Positions 32,911 through 42,859 of a stretch of DNA of 64,000 nucleotides are shown here, in pieces (positions within the stretch are counted from its first letter, which is position 1; each line of letters opens with the position of its first letter). The DNA lies in the NCBI RefSeq assembly GCF_016411825.1, contig NZ_JAEKMH010000004.1, forward strand, positions 310,001 to 374,000, written 5' to 3'. The notes below the pieces were generated by a model. That model saw only the letters and a list, made by a program, of their open reading frames with translations, had not been told where the DNA came from and searched no databases. This DNA is from Devosia sediminis. GTDB lineage: Bacteria > Pseudomonadota > Alphaproteobacteria > Rhizobiales > Devosiaceae. The position numbers were made by a program, and so were the translations under genes.

Positions 32911-33006
32911 TCATCCCGGCGCAGGCCGGGATCCATGCGCCGGATAGTCCGCAGCCCGGTGCTTGTAGATAACCACGGATCTGGATTCCGGCCTGCGCCG
33001 GAATGA
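32911..33006. repeat. Palindromic intergenic repeat element
   Basis: A 96-bp element with long inverted arms: TCATCCCGGCGCAGGCCGGG at the left (from 32911) and CCGGCCTGCGCCGGAATGA at the right (to 33006). Translated readings such as VIPAQAGIH are typical of a widespread proteobacterial repeat. Different sequence from the element at 25761, so at least two repeat families are present. It separates convergent leuB and rpsP. Confidence 0.8.
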
Positions 33007-33020
33007 CCCGTGGGCATGGC

Positions 33021-33058
33021 AAAGACAAAAAGAAATCCCCGGTCGCAAGACCGGGGAT
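33021..33058 (-). terminator. Rho-independent terminator of ffh-rpsP
   Basis: On the minus strand ATCCCCGGTC (33058-33049) pairs perfectly with GACCGGGGAT (33044-33035) around a TTGC loop, followed by TTTCTTTTTGTCTTT. It begins 29 bp after the rpsP stop. Confidence 0.9.
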
Positions 33059-33086
33059 ATTGTTTCCTGGTGATGAAACCAGAACC

Positions 33087-33452
33087 TTATTCGGCAGCAG
33101 CTTCTTCCGAGCCGGCAGCGGCCTTGGCGGCCTTCTCTTCGGCGCGTTCCTTGGCCTTGTCGCCCGGCACACCCTTGTTCGGGTTGTTGCGGGCTTCACG
33201 CTTGGCAAGGCCGGCGGCGTCGAGGAAGCGCAGCACGCGGTCGGTCGGCTGGGCGCCATGCGACAACCAGTGCTTGGCGCGCTCGGTGTCGAGAACGACG
33301 CGGTTTTCGGCATCCTTGGCGAGCAGCGGGTTGAAGGTGCCCAGCTTTTCGATGAAGCGGCCATCGCGCGGCGAACGGGCGTCGGCAATGACGATGTGGT
33401 AGAAGGGGCGCTTCTTGGTGCCGGCGCGGGCAAGGCGGATCTTGAGAGCCAT
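33087..33452 (-). CDS. rpsP: 30S ribosomal protein S16
   Basis: 121 residues: the ~80-residue S16 core ([60 protein letters not shown]) plus an Ala/Lys/Glu-rich C-terminal extension usual in Alphaproteobacteria. It starts 35 bp after ffh, as in most related genomes, but is followed by a strong terminator and not by rimM-trmD. Confidence 0.97.
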   Translation of the reverse strand: MALKIRLARAGTKKRPFYHIVIADARSPRDGRFIEKLGTFNPLLAKDAENRVVLDTERAKHWLSHGAQPTDRVLRFLDAAGLAKREARNNPNKGVPGDKAKERAEEKAAKAAAGSEEAAAE

Positions 33453-33487
33453 TTTTCAGTCCTGTCAGTGTAAGTCGGTTTAAGCGG

Positions 33488-35071
33488 TTATTTCTTCTTG
33501 CCCAGGCCCGGAAGGCCAGGGAAACGGGGCGCTCCGCCAAGACCGGGCAAGGCCGGTCCGCCGGAGGATTTGAGAAGCGCATTGACGTCGCTGGGCAGCG
33601 CCTGCTGCGCGGGGAGATCGGCAGAGGGCAGGCCCTTTAATTGCTCGGGATTGATCCCGGCCTGGCGCGCCATCTGCTCGAGCTGCTTGGGGTCCATTTT
33701 CGACAGGTCCGGCATGCCGCCCATCATCTGGCCCATCTTGCCGCCGAACATGCCGCCCAAGGCACCCATGCCACCCTTGCCGACCTTCTTCATCATGTCG
33801 GCCATCTGGCGGTGCTGCTTGGCGAGCTTGTTGATCTCGCTGACTTCGACGCCAGCGCCGGCGGCGATGCGCTTGCGGCGCGAGGCATTGAGCAGGTCCG
33901 GGTTTTCCCGTTCCTTTTTGGTCATTGAATTGATGATGGCGATCTGCCGATCGAACACTTTCTCGTCGACATTGGCGCCGGCCATGGCTTTCTTGAGCTG
34001 GCCTGCACCCGGCAGCATGCCCATGAGGCCACCCATGCCGCCCATCTTCTTCATCTGGATGAGCTGGGCGCGCAGGTCCTCGAGGTCGAAGGAGCCCTTT
34101 TTGAGCTTCTTGGCCATCTTGGCCGCATCTTCGGCCGTGACATGCTCGGCGGCCTTCTCGACCAGCGAAACGATGTCGCCCATGCCCAGAATGCGGTCGG
34201 CAATGCGCGCCGGATGGAAATCTTCCAGCGCGTCCATCTTTTCGCCGACACCGATCAGCTTGATCGGCTTGCCCGTGGCCGCGCGCATCGACAGCGCCGC
34301 GCCGCCGCGACCATCGCCATCGACGCGGGTCATCACGATGCCGGTCACATCCAGGCGCCCGTCGAAGGAGCGGGCGACGTTGATCGCGTCCTGGCCAGTC
34401 AGCGCATCGACGACGAGGAGGATTTCGTGCGGCCGGGCAATCTCCTTGATGGAGACCGTTTCGGCCATCAGCTCTTCGTCGATATGGGTACGGCCGGCCG
34501 TATCGAGGATCAGGACATCATAGCCGCCGAGACGGCCTTCGCGCTCGGCGCGGCGGGCGATCTCGACCGGGGTTTCCGTGGTGACGATAGGCAGCGTATC
34601 GACGCCGACCTGCTCGCCCAGCACGCGCAACTGCTCCATGGCGGCCGGGCGGCGGGTGTCGAGCGAGGCGAGCAGCACCTTCTTGCGCTGCTTGTCCTTC
34701 AACCGCTTGGCGATCTTGGCGGTGGTCGTGGTCTTGCCCGAGCCCTGGAGGCCGACCATCAGCAGGGTCACCGGCGCGGGGGCATTGAGATCGATGGTGA
34801 CGGCATCCGAGCCCAGCACCTGGACCAGCTCGTCATTGACGATCTTGACCACCTGCTGGCCCGGCGTCACCGAGCGGGTCACCTCGGCGCCGACGGCGCG
34901 TTCACGCACCTGTTCGACAAAGGCGCGGACGACTTCGAGCGAGACGTCGGCCTCGATCAGCGCCCGGCGGATTTCGCGCATGGCCGCATCGACATCGGCT
35001 GCGTTGAGCGCGCCGCGTCCGCGAAGGCCATCGAAAATTTTACCAAGCCGGTCTGAAAGGCTCTCGAACAT
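33488..35071 (-). CDS. ffh: Signal recognition particle protein Ffh
   Basis: SRP54 GTPase that binds signal peptides on ribosomes with 4.5S RNA. 527 residues from ATG 35071 (AAGGA 6 nt upstream). N domain, then G-domain motifs GLQGSGKT (107-114), DTAGRTHIDEE, TRVDGDGRGG; the C-terminal M domain is rich in Met and Gly (MKKMGGMGGLMGMLPGAG; GKMGQMMGGMPDLSKMDP). Followed by rpsP. I could not find the 4.5S RNA gene in the window. Confidence 0.97.
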   Translation of the reverse strand: MFESLSDRLGKIFDGLRGRGALNAADVDAAMREIRRALIEADVSLEVVRAFVEQVRERAVGAEVTRSVTPGQQVVKIVNDELVQVLGSDAVTIDLNAPAPVTLLMVGLQGSGKTTTTAKIAKRLKDKQRKKVLLASLDTRRPAAMEQLRVLGEQVGVDTLPIVTTETPVEIARRAEREGRLGGYDVLILDTAGRTHIDEELMAETVSIKEIARPHEILLVVDALTGQDAINVARSFDGRLDVTGIVMTRVDGDGRGGAALSMRAATGKPIKLIGVGEKMDALEDFHPARIADRILGMGDIVSLVEKAAEHVTAEDAAKMAKKLKKGSFDLEDLRAQLIQMKKMGGMGGLMGMLPGAGQLKKAMAGANVDEKVFDRQIAIINSMTKKERENPDLLNASRRKRIAAGAGVEVSEINKLAKQHRQMADMMKKVGKGGMGALGGMFGGKMGQMMGGMPDLSKMDPKQLEQMARQAGINPEQLKGLPSADLPAQQALPSDVNALLKSSGGPALPGLGGAPRFPGLPGLGKKK

Positions 35072-35269
35072 CTGTTTTCCTTTTCGCTCGCGGGGATGGC
35101 CCCGGAGAGATAAGTGCCAAAAGAGCAAATGCAAAACCCACCCGCGGGCGCTACGCGCTGGCGGATGTTGGCCTCCGGGATCGTCTGGTACCCGTTTGGG
35201 GTCCCGGTGGGCTGGTCAGGTGCAAAAGCCTGATGAACGGGGTGGCTTTAGGGGAAAGCGGCAGGGGAG

Positions 35270-35707
35270 TCAAGGAAAGCCGGGAATATCCCTGGCGCGC
35301 ACTGGCGCCCGATCATCGATGACGAGCAGTCCCTCCGGCTTGAGCGCTGCCTTGAGCCGGGCCATGGCCTCTTGCTCCAGTTCAGGATGCCGGCCATCCA
35401 GCGCCCCGACCCGCATGGCAAAGGCGAGATCGAACCTCTCCTCGCCCGCAGCCAGGTCAAAATCTTCGATAGCAACCTGCCGGAACTCCAGCCGGCCCGC
35501 TGCCATCTCATCCTTCGACCCGGCTTTGGCCTGCGCGATGGCCTTGGTCGAGCGGTCGATGGCGACGATCCGGCCTATGGTCAGCAGGCGGCTGACGGCA
35601 CGCGCCGCCACGCCCGGCCCGCAGCCGATCTCCAGCACGCGCATGTCAGGCCGCAGCGGCAGGGCGGCGATAGCCTGTTCGATCCGGGGTGATATGCGTT
35701 CGCTCAT
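35270..35707 (-). CDS. Small class I SAM-dependent methyltransferase
   Basis: 145 residues, shorter than most of the fold (usually 200 or more), with the SAM-binding motif VLEIGCGPGVAARAVSRLL, the acidic IVAIDRSTKAI (motif II) and FDLAFAMRVGALDG. Nothing on the C-terminal side suggests a frameshift: it ends cleanly at DIPGFP. Substrate unknown. The 198 bp to ffh contain a TCAGG...CCTGA hairpin (35216-35233) and no recognised RNA gene. Confidence 0.82.
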   Translation of the reverse strand: MSERISPRIEQAIAALPLRPDMRVLEIGCGPGVAARAVSRLLTIGRIVAIDRSTKAIAQAKAGSKDEMAAGRLEFRQVAIEDFDLAAGEERFDLAFAMRVGALDGRHPELEQEAMARLKAALKPEGLLVIDDRAPVRARDIPGFP

Positions 35708-35742
35708 GATGCCACCCTAGGGTGAGCACCCGTCAGTTCATG

Positions 35743-36978
35743 TCAGGAGACGGGGTCCTGCGTGGCCTCGGCCGTCTGGTTGCCGTGCCCGACGAGGCGC
35801 ATCAGACGGGTCCGCAATCCTGCCGGCATGGCGAGGATCAAGCGCTTGAGATTGGGACGCAGCCACATATCCCACGACTGGATGACCAGCCAGCCTTGCG
35901 GCGTCAGCGGCAGGGCATAATCGGCCACGCCGATGGTCTCGGTGGCGAAGGTGAGCTTATAGGGCATGGCCGGAACGCCGAGGTCGCAACCAACGAGCCC
36001 CCGTTCGGCGCAGGTCTGCAGGATTTCACGCAGGTGGAGCTTTCCCGGACTTTCGTCGGAATGGGAAAAATCGCGGCTGGCGACAAAGGCATAATAGCGC
36101 CCGCCATGCACGAAACCCCATTGCTCGGCCAGCGGCCGGTCAAGGTGGGTGAGCGAGAAGGCGAGCAGTTCGAGATCGGCGCGGCCGACCAGGTCTTTGC
36201 AGAAATCCACGAACCCGCCATCGCGGAAAGCCCGCGAGGTGAGACCCTGCTCCCTGAGACGATCGGCTCGGCCGCCCAGCGTTCGCTCGATCAACGCCAG
36301 CTGCTCCTTGGGGTCGGCGACGACGCGGTGCTCCAATGCGCCTTCGCGCTCCAGCCGGTTGCGGGCATTGCGCATGTTCTTGCGCGTCTTGGCGCGCACA
36401 GTGGAAAAGTAGGCGGCAAAGTCGGGGAAGGCTTCAAAGGCGACATAGGGCGCGCCCTGGGTCTCGCCGGTACGCAGATGAGTTTTGGGCATGCCCTGCG
36501 CCAATGCCGAGCCGTCGCGGACCTTGAGGAAGCTGAAGCAGTCGCTCGGCGCCGCGGCGGACGCGGTCCGGAGCAGTTGCCCCACCGCCGCAGCCGGGTC
36601 GAAGCCGGGCGCCAGCAGCACATCGCTGATCTGCGCAAAGGCGTGGCCGAGCGGCACCAGCAGCGAGCGGGTGCCGGTGCGGATGCGTTCGAGCGGCAGC
36701 ACGCCAACGAGGCGCCGCCCATCCTCGATGGTGACGACCACCGGGTCGAATGCTGCATTGCCCCGGGCCGCTTCGAAATCATAGACCGATCGGGCCCAGC
36801 CGAGGCTCTGGAACAGGGTCGTGCCAGAGGCGATGTCTTCGAGGCCCAGCCAGCGCTGGGCCAGGGCCTCCAGCTCTTCCCGCGTCCGCACCACGGCACC
36901 GCGCAGGCCACGGCTTGCCGCCATCGCACCAAGGGTGCGACGGTCGTGGCCGTCGGCGAACGCGTCCGTCGAACTCAT
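35743..36978 (-). CDS. GNAT-fold acetyltransferase (BioF2/CelD-like)
   Basis: 411 residues. Two GNAT-like halves are suggested: FDPVVVTIEDGRRLVGVLPLE, and the stretch AYFSTVRAKTRKNMRNARNR with GRYYAFVASRDFSHSDESPG typical of the Acetyltransf_6 group that includes CelD/BcsL-type proteins tied to polysaccharide synthesis. It overlaps the upstream cupin-like gene as ATGA, so the two are co-translated. Substrate unknown; a role in surface-polysaccharide modification is only inferred from the family. Confidence 0.72.
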   Translation of the reverse strand: MSSTDAFADGHDRRTLGAMAASRGLRGAVVRTREELEALAQRWLGLEDIASGTTLFQSLGWARSVYDFEAARGNAAFDPVVVTIEDGRRLVGVLPLERIRTGTRSLLVPLGHAFAQISDVLLAPGFDPAAAVGQLLRTASAAAPSDCFSFLKVRDGSALAQGMPKTHLRTGETQGAPYVAFEAFPDFAAYFSTVRAKTRKNMRNARNRLEREGALEHRVVADPKEQLALIERTLGGRADRLREQGLTSRAFRDGGFVDFCKDLVGRADLELLAFSLTHLDRPLAEQWGFVHGGRYYAFVASRDFSHSDESPGKLHLREILQTCAERGLVGCDLGVPAMPYKLTFATETIGVADYALPLTPQGWLVIQSWDMWLRPNLKRLILAMPAGLRTRLMRLVGHGNQTAEATQDPVS

Positions 36979-37934
36979 TTCTCGAAACGATGCGCCGGAA
37001 TGTCCCGCACGCCTTCGGGCGCGGCCGGATCGACCTGGAAGTCGACCGTATAGACCTTCTTCTTCTGCGGATTGAGCGGCGAGAATTTCACCGCCCCGGC
37101 AATGCCGAGCTTGGTGAGATAGGAAAGCCCGGTCACCTGCTGGCTGAGCGTCTTACGCCCCAGCTTGCTGCGCAGCACGCCATTGGCATAGTTGACCGCA
37201 TAGTGCTTCCGCAGCTCATCGGTCCAGTGCTCGGTGGTAAAGCTGACATTGAGCATGTCATGATTGACCACGCGATGCGGACCGTTGAGCGGCCAATGCA
37301 GCATCTGCCCCGCTTCCAGATCATAGACCTGGGCAAAGTCGTCGAACCACGGCTCGAACGGCATGTCGGTTTCGCGCAACTGCCCGAGGATCAGCTTTTC
37401 CAAGGCCGGCTGGGAAATGAACGGCGCCTGGGCCGGATAGACATAGACTTTCTTGGTGCCACGCACCTGCCAGAGGCTCTGCCCCGGCACGTCCGAGTGA
37501 TACTTCACCGAGACGTTGGGCGAGGAAATGAGGATGGTGAGGTTGCGCTTGTACGACTTGAAGCCCGGCACCCTGTCCTCGAATTCGGCATAAAGCGCGT
37601 CGAGCAGTTCGCCATAGGCCGGATTGACCTTGGCCGGCGCCGTCAGGTTGACCCAGATATTGCCGTTTTTGACCGTCTCGATCACTTCGGCGCCGGAAAG
37701 CCCCTTGATCTCGCCTTCGCGGCGCTTGGGCGGATTGCCCGGCGTCTTCTGCGAATAGTTGACATGGTAGGCTTCGCGCGGGCTGGCATCGATCAGCGCC
37801 GCCAGCGCCGCATCGGTGAAAAGCGGCGAATTGGCAAGGCTATGGCTGAGCCGCAGCGACTGGTTGCCCCAAAGCTTGGGGTAATGCGGCTGCCAGTCGG
37901 TGATGATCTGGTCGGTCATGAGTGGCATGTTCAT
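36975..37934 (-). CDS. Cupin-like/JmjC-type dioxygenase-like protein
   Basis: 319 residues, cytoplasmic. A double-stranded beta-helix core is suggested by VKYHSDVPGQSLWQVRGTK (an HxD pair), VYVYPAQAPF and HWPLNGPHRVVNHDMLNVS with a distal His, the ligand pattern of Fe(II)/2-oxoglutarate cupin-like proteins. First gene of a two-gene operon with the GNAT-fold protein. Substrate unknown. Confidence 0.7.
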   Translation of the reverse strand: MNMPLMTDQIITDWQPHYPKLWGNQSLRLSHSLANSPLFTDAALAALIDASPREAYHVNYSQKTPGNPPKRREGEIKGLSGAEVIETVKNGNIWVNLTAPAKVNPAYGELLDALYAEFEDRVPGFKSYKRNLTILISSPNVSVKYHSDVPGQSLWQVRGTKKVYVYPAQAPFISQPALEKLILGQLRETDMPFEPWFDDFAQVYDLEAGQMLHWPLNGPHRVVNHDMLNVSFTTEHWTDELRKHYAVNYANGVLRSKLGRKTLSQQVTGLSYLTKLGIAGAVKFSPLNPQKKKVYTVDFQVDPAAPEGVRDIPAHRFEK

Positions 37935-38192
37935 CGATCTGGCTCCCTGGAAGGCCGCGATAACGAGAATTCTTCCAGCCCAACACTAGTGCAATATGCC
38001 CGCGATGCACGGCAAAGCTGCCCGGCTGGTTAAGAGCAAGCACAAGGCAAGTCGTTAAATTTTAAAGAAAATTGCCGCGAGCTGCCGGGGCGCATCGCGT
38101 CAGCCCGACGGCGCGGTCTGGCAATTTGACGATAGTTCCGCCATATAGGGTGGCAAGGCTGCCGATCGGGCAGCAAGATCCGGAAGACCGCC

Positions 38193-39065
38193 GTGAGCGA
38201 CGTCCCCTTTTTGAAGATGAACGGCCTGGGCAACCAGATCATCGTGGCTGACCTGCGCGGCACGACCCAAAGCGTCACCTCGGCCGCCGCCATTGCCATC
38301 AACAATCGGCCCGAAACCCGCTTCGACCAGATCATGGCCATCCATGATCCGCGCACGCCCGGCACCACCAACTATATCGAGATCATCAATTCCGACGGCT
38401 CGCTGGCCCAGGCCTGCGGCAACGGCATGCGCTGCGTGGTCCAGACCCTGTCGGCTGAGCAGGGCCGCCAGCGCTTCACCTTCGAGACCGTGGCCGGCAT
38501 TCTTTTCGGCGAGGAGGCCGAAAACGGTCTCATCACCGTCGATATGGGCACGCCGAAATTTGCCTGGTACGACATTCCGCTCGCCGAAGAATTTGCTGAT
38601 ACACGACAGATCGAATTGCAGATCGGGCCAATCGACGCCCCGATCCTCCATTCGCCCTCGGCCATGTCGATCGGCAATCCGCACGCCACCTTCTGGGTCA
38701 AGGACGATGTCTGGTCCTATGCGCTCGACCGCTTCGGGCCGATGCTGGAAAACCATCCGATCTTTCCCGAGCGCGCCAATATCGGCATTGCCCAGGTCAC
38801 AGCCCCCGACAGGATCATCCTGCGCGTTTGGGAGCGTGGCGCCGGCCTGACTGAAGCCTGTGGCACCGCTGCCTGCGCGGCCCTGGTGAACGCGGCGCGC
38901 ACCCGCCGCACCGGGCGCAAGGCCACTGTGACCCTTCCGGGCGGCGACCTTGTGGTCGAATGGCTCGACAACGACCATGTCACCCTGACTGGCCCGGCCG
39001 AATTCGAATGGCGTGGCATGTTCGATCCCACCTCCGGCGCCTGGACACGCAGCGAGGCCGCCTGA
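38193..39065 (+). CDS. dapF: Diaminopimelate epimerase
   Basis: Converts LL- to meso-diaminopimelate for lysine and peptidoglycan. 290 residues from GTG 38193 (GGAAG 6 nt upstream). Both catalytic Cys residues are present: Cys75 in ACGNGMRC and Cys223 in [20 protein letters not shown] opens the protein. The stop overlaps the mtaB start as TGATG. Heads the run dapF-mtaB-ftsY-yciB. Confidence 0.96.
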   Translation: MSDVPFLKMNGLGNQIIVADLRGTTQSVTSAAAIAINNRPETRFDQIMAIHDPRTPGTTNYIEIINSDGSLAQACGNGMRCVVQTLSAEQGRQRFTFETVAGILFGEEAENGLITVDMGTPKFAWYDIPLAEEFADTRQIELQIGPIDAPILHSPSAMSIGNPHATFWVKDDVWSYALDRFGPMLENHPIFPERANIGIAQVTAPDRIILRVWERGAGLTEACGTAACAALVNAARTRRTGRKATVTLPGGDLVVEWLDNDHVTLTGPAEFEWRGMFDPTSGAWTRSEAA

Positions 39066-40327
39066 TGGCCGTGGAGACGCTGACATTCGGCTGTCGCCTC
39101 AATGCCTATGAAGGCGCGGTGATGAAGGCCGAGGCCGAAAAGGCCGGGCTCGACAATGCCATCATTGTCAACACCTGCGCGGTGACCTCGGAGGCCGTCA
39201 AGCAGGCCAAGCAGGCCGTGCGCAAGGCGCGCCGCGACAATCCCGGCGCCCGCATCATCGTCACCGGCTGCGCCGCCCAGACCGAGGCGCGCACCTTTGG
39301 CGACATGCCCGAGGTCGATCTCGTCATTGGCAACAACGACAAGCTCCGGGCCAAAAGCTACGCACCCCTCCTGTTCGGCCTCAGCCGCAACGACAAGGTG
39401 CAGGTCAACGACATCATGGCTGTGCGCGAAACCGCCGGTCATCTCATCGAGGGCATGGACGGGCATACGCGCGCCTTCGTGCAGGTGCAGAATGGCTGCG
39501 ACCACCGCTGCACCTTCTGCATCATCCCTTTCGGTCGCGGACCCAGCCGCTCGGTGCCGATGGGCCTCGTCGTCGACCAGGTGAAAAAGCTCGTCGCCAA
39601 TGGCTATGCCGAGGTCGTGCTGTCAGGCGTCGACATCACCTCCTACGGCCCCGACCTGCCCGGCGCGCCGACCCTGGGCCTGTTGGTCCAGGCCATCCTC
39701 AGGCATGTGCCGGATCTGCCACGCCTCAGGATCTCGTCCATCGACAGCATAGAGGCCGATCCCGCATTCTATGAGGCGGCGAGCGACCGACGCTTCATGC
39801 CGCACCTGCATCTGTCGCTGCAATCGGGCGACGATCTGATCCTCAAGCGCATGAAACGGCGGCACCTGCGCGATGATGCGCTGGCCGTGGTTGAGCGCTT
39901 CCGCGGCCTCAGGCCCGACATGGTCTTTGGCGCCGACATCATTGCCGGCTTCCCCACCGAAACCGACGCCATGTTCGACAATTCGCTGCGCTTCATCGCC
40001 GAGGCCGGCCTCACCTATATCCATGCCTTCACCTATTCGCCCCGCCCCGGCACGGCGGCCGCACGCATGCCGCAGGTGGAGAAGGCCGTGGCGCGTGAGC
40101 GGACCGGTCACCTGCGCGCCGCTGGTGAAAAGCAGTTGGCGGCACTCACCCTCAGCCGGCTCGGAGCGGTCGAAAGCGTCCTGATGGAACGCGGCGGCAT
40201 CGGCCGCACCGAACAATTCGTCCCGGTCCGCGTTGCAGGCATGGAGGCGGGCGAACTGGCCACCGTGCGAGTGACTGGCATGGATGCCGAGGGCCTGATG
40301 GGCGAAAAACGACGCGCCGCGGCATGA
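39065..40327 (+). CDS. mtaB: tRNA t6A37 methylthiotransferase MtaB
   Basis: Radical-SAM enzyme adding the 2-methylthio group to t6A37 of tRNA. 420 residues from ATG 39065. The N-terminal UPF0004 domain has Cys10, Cys38 and Cys69 for one Fe-S cluster, the radical-SAM cluster is Cys145-x3-Cys149-x2-Cys152 (CDHRCTFC), and a C-terminal TRAM-like part follows. The order dapF-mtaB-ftsY is common in this group. tsaD, which makes the t6A substrate, is also in the window. Confidence 0.94.
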   Translation: MAVETLTFGCRLNAYEGAVMKAEAEKAGLDNAIIVNTCAVTSEAVKQAKQAVRKARRDNPGARIIVTGCAAQTEARTFGDMPEVDLVIGNNDKLRAKSYAPLLFGLSRNDKVQVNDIMAVRETAGHLIEGMDGHTRAFVQVQNGCDHRCTFCIIPFGRGPSRSVPMGLVVDQVKKLVANGYAEVVLSGVDITSYGPDLPGAPTLGLLVQAILRHVPDLPRLRISSIDSIEADPAFYEAASDRRFMPHLHLSLQSGDDLILKRMKRRHLRDDALAVVERFRGLRPDMVFGADIIAGFPTETDAMFDNSLRFIAEAGLTYIHAFTYSPRPGTAAARMPQVEKAVARERTGHLRAAGEKQLAALTLSRLGAVESVLMERGGIGRTEQFVPVRVAGMEAGELATVRVTGMDAEGLMGEKRRAAA

Positions 40328-40352
40328 CGGCAGCAAGGAAGCAAATCCACCA

Positions 40353-41618
40353 ATGACCGACAAGAAACCCGGCTTCTTCCAGCGCCTGTTCGGCACCCAG
40401 CCCGCGCCCGAACCCATTCCCGCGCCGCCGGAGACCCGCCCGGAGCCCCCCGCCGAGCCCGTCACGCCCCCCGAGCCGGTATTGCCGACCCCGGAGCCCG
40501 ATTCCGTTCCGGAAGTGCCGATCACGCCGGACGCCATTCCCGATGTGCCCGAGCCCGAAGCCGAACCGGAGGACTTGCCACCACCAGGCCCACCCGAAAC
40601 GACCCCCGACTATGTCGAAGAGATCGAGCAGCGTGCCGCGACGGGGCTGGACAGCACCCCGATCATTCCGGCTCCCGAAACCGCGGCGCCGCAGCAGGGC
40701 TGGTTCCAGCGGCTGGCCTCGGGCCTCAAGCGCAGCTCGGACAATCTCACCACCTCGATCACCTCGGTCTTCACCAAGCGCAAGCTCGATGCGGCGACGC
40801 TCGACGAGCTCGAGGACGTGCTGATCCAGGCCGACCTGGGCGTGGATACGGCCATGGCTATTGCCGAAACCCTGCGCCGCGACCGCTTCGACCGGGATGT
40901 GTCCGGAGAAGACGTGCGCGCCGTGCTTTCCGCCGAGGTCGAAAAGGTGCTCGGCCCCGTTGCCCGGCCGCTCGCCATCGATGCCCGCAAGAAGCCCTTC
41001 GTCATCCTGATGATCGGGGTCAATGGTTCGGGCAAGACTACGACGATCGGCAAGCTGGCACAGAAATTTGCTGCCGAGGGCAAGTCCGTCATGCTGGCGG
41101 CCGGCGACACCTTCCGCGCCGCCGCCATCGAGCAGCTCCAGGTCTGGGGCCAGCGCACCGGCGCTCCCGTCATTTCGCGGCCAGCGGGTGCCGACGCCTC
41201 GGGCCTTGCCTTCGATGCCGTGACCCAGGCCAGGGCCGAGGGCCGGGACGTGCTGATCATCGATACGGCGGGGCGCCTGCAGAATCGCGACGAGTTGATG
41301 GACGAGCTCGAAAAGGTCATTCGCGTCATCAAGAAGGTCGACCCCGAAGCGCCGCATGCAACGCTCCTTACCCTCGATGCCACGACCGGGCAGAATGCCT
41401 TGCGGCAGGTGGAAATCTTCGGCCAGCGCGCCGGGGTTACGGGCCTCGTCATGACCAAGCTCGATGGCACTGCCCGCGGCGGCATTCTCGTCGCCATCGC
41501 CCGCAAATTCGGCCTGCCGGTGCATTTCATCGGCGTCGGCGAAGGCATTGCCGATCTCGAGCCCTTCGCGGCGCGTGATTTCGCGCGTGCAATTGCTGGC
41601 TTTGAGCGGCCCCGCTAG
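40353..41618 (+). CDS. ftsY: Signal recognition particle receptor FtsY
   Basis: Membrane-associated SRP receptor GTPase, 421 residues. Residues 1-115 are an acidic, Pro/Glu-rich A domain; the NG domain follows with GVNGSGKT (222-229), [13 protein letters not shown], and [10 protein letters not shown]. Partner of Ffh, encoded 5 kb away on the other strand. 25 bp after mtaB. Confidence 0.97.
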   Translation: MTDKKPGFFQRLFGTQPAPEPIPAPPETRPEPPAEPVTPPEPVLPTPEPDSVPEVPITPDAIPDVPEPEAEPEDLPPPGPPETTPDYVEEIEQRAATGLDSTPIIPAPETAAPQQGWFQRLASGLKRSSDNLTTSITSVFTKRKLDAATLDELEDVLIQADLGVDTAMAIAETLRRDRFDRDVSGEDVRAVLSAEVEKVLGPVARPLAIDARKKPFVILMIGVNGSGKTTTIGKLAQKFAAEGKSVMLAAGDTFRAAAIEQLQVWGQRTGAPVISRPAGADASGLAFDAVTQARAEGRDVLIIDTAGRLQNRDELMDELEKVIRVIKKVDPEAPHATLLTLDATTGQNALRQVEIFGQRAGVTGLVMTKLDGTARGGILVAIARKFGLPVHFIGVGEGIADLEPFAARDFARAIAGFERPR

Positions 41619-41741
41619 GGCAAATCGATCCGGTGAAACGGTTGAGGTGAGAATGGCGGGGGCCGCCAGCGACAAAATCTCACCATTCTTGTCCCCTATT
41701 GCACCCTTGCATCGCGTGGCTCGGCACATCAGATTGAGCCC

Positions 41742-42383
41742 ATGGACAAAAAAATGACCGACAAGACCGCCGAACCGGAAGTCAACTGGGACGAGATGCG
41801 TCCCCAGATCATCAAGCTGGCGCTTGAGCTCGGACCGCTGGTGGTGTTCTTTATCATGAACGGTCGGGCCGATATCTTCGTCGCCACGGCCTGGTTCATG
41901 GGCGCCATGACCTTGTCGCTGGCCCTCTCCTGGCTGATCCTCAAGAAGATCGCGGTCATGCCGCTGGTGACCGGCGTCGTCGTGCTGGTTTTCGGCGGCC
42001 TGACGCTCTGGCTGCAGGACGACACCTTCATCAAGGTCAAGCCGACCATCACCAACACGCTTTTCGCCGCCGTCCTGCTCGGCGGCCTCGTCTTCGGCCA
42101 GTCGCTGCTGAAATATGTGTTCGGCGACGTCTACAAGCTGCGCCCCGAAGGCTGGTGGAAGCTGACACTCAACTGGGGCCTGTTCTTCGTCGTGCTGGCG
42201 GTGCTCAACGAAGTCGTATGGCGCAATTTCCCCACCGATTTCTGGGTTGCCTTCAAGGTCTGGGCCATCATGCCGCTGACCGTGGTTTTCTCGATGACCC
42301 AGTTGCCGCTGCTCAACAAATATGCGCCGGCAGCGGAACCAGTGACGGTTCCGCCCGTGGCCAGCGGCAGCGATCTAGCCTAG
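41742..42383 (+). CDS. yciB: Septation protein A / inner membrane protein YciB
   Basis: 213-residue polytopic protein. The conserved YciB opening [24 protein letters not shown] is clear, followed by about five membrane helices and [20 protein letters not shown]. YciB proteins affect envelope synthesis and septum-related peptidoglycan insertion. It is 123 bp after ftsY and overlaps the convergent DUF1761 gene by 9 bp. Confidence 0.93.
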   Translation: MDKKMTDKTAEPEVNWDEMRPQIIKLALELGPLVVFFIMNGRADIFVATAWFMGAMTLSLALSWLILKKIAVMPLVTGVVVLVFGGLTLWLQDDTFIKVKPTITNTLFAAVLLGGLVFGQSLLKYVFGDVYKLRPEGWWKLTLNWGLFFVVLAVLNEVVWRNFPTDFWVAFKVWAIMPLTVVFSMTQLPLLNKYAPAAEPVTVPPVASGSDLA

Positions 42384-42776
42384 AAGCCCGATCACCACGC
42401 CCTGGATCACCAGGACGCCCAGGATGTGCAGGCCGTCAATGACGGTCAGCGACCACTTCATGCCCTCGTAGCGGTGGTTCATGATCAGCGTCGTCAGCAC
42501 GAAGCCGAACCACATATGCACGCCGACCAGCACGCCGGCACCCACACTGATCTCGCCCATCAGCAGCGGTGTCAGCAAGGCGATGAAATAGGCCATCACC
42601 AGCTCGACGACAAAGGACCAGATGAACGGCGTATAACCGACCTGGAGCTGGTCCTTGGTCTTGCCCAGCGCGACGAGCCATTGCTTCGAGAGCGCCATGT
42701 ACCACACGGCCCCGAAGGCATAGGCGGCGATGGCGGCCAGCACGACGGCCAGCCAGTTGACGGCAAAATGCGACAT
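42375..42776 (-). CDS. DUF1761 family membrane protein
   Basis: 133 residues with four membrane helices. [20 protein letters not shown] and [20 protein letters not shown] fit DUF1761 as I remember it. Function unknown. Tail-to-tail overlap with yciB, so no terminator is encoded between them. Confidence 0.82.
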   Translation of the reverse strand: MSHFAVNWLAVVLAAIAAYAFGAVWYMALSKQWLVALGKTKDQLQVGYTPFIWSFVVELVMAYFIALLTPLLMGEISVGAGVLVGVHMWFGFVLTTLIMNHRYEGMKWSLTVIDGLHILGVLVIQGVVIGLLG

Positions 42777-42859
42777 GATCGATCCCCCAGCGCGAAACGC
42801 GCGGGGGCAATCTTACGCCTCTAGCCGCGGCGCGAATAGCGGTGTCGAAGGGTCGCACC

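Noticed and set aside
35072..35269. Possible 4.5S (SRP) RNA upstream of ffh
   Set aside because: The gap has a TCAGG...CCTGA hairpin but not the conserved GGAAG-type apical loop of SRP RNA.
38120..38192. TTGACG...TATAGG as a sigma-70 promoter for dapF
   Set aside because: The spacer is only about 12-14 nt, too short for a confident promoter.
41640..41700. GGTGAGA...TCTCACC inverted repeat between ftsY and yciB as a terminator
   Set aside because: The loop is long and no T-run follows; yciB is probably still reached by readthrough or its own promoter.
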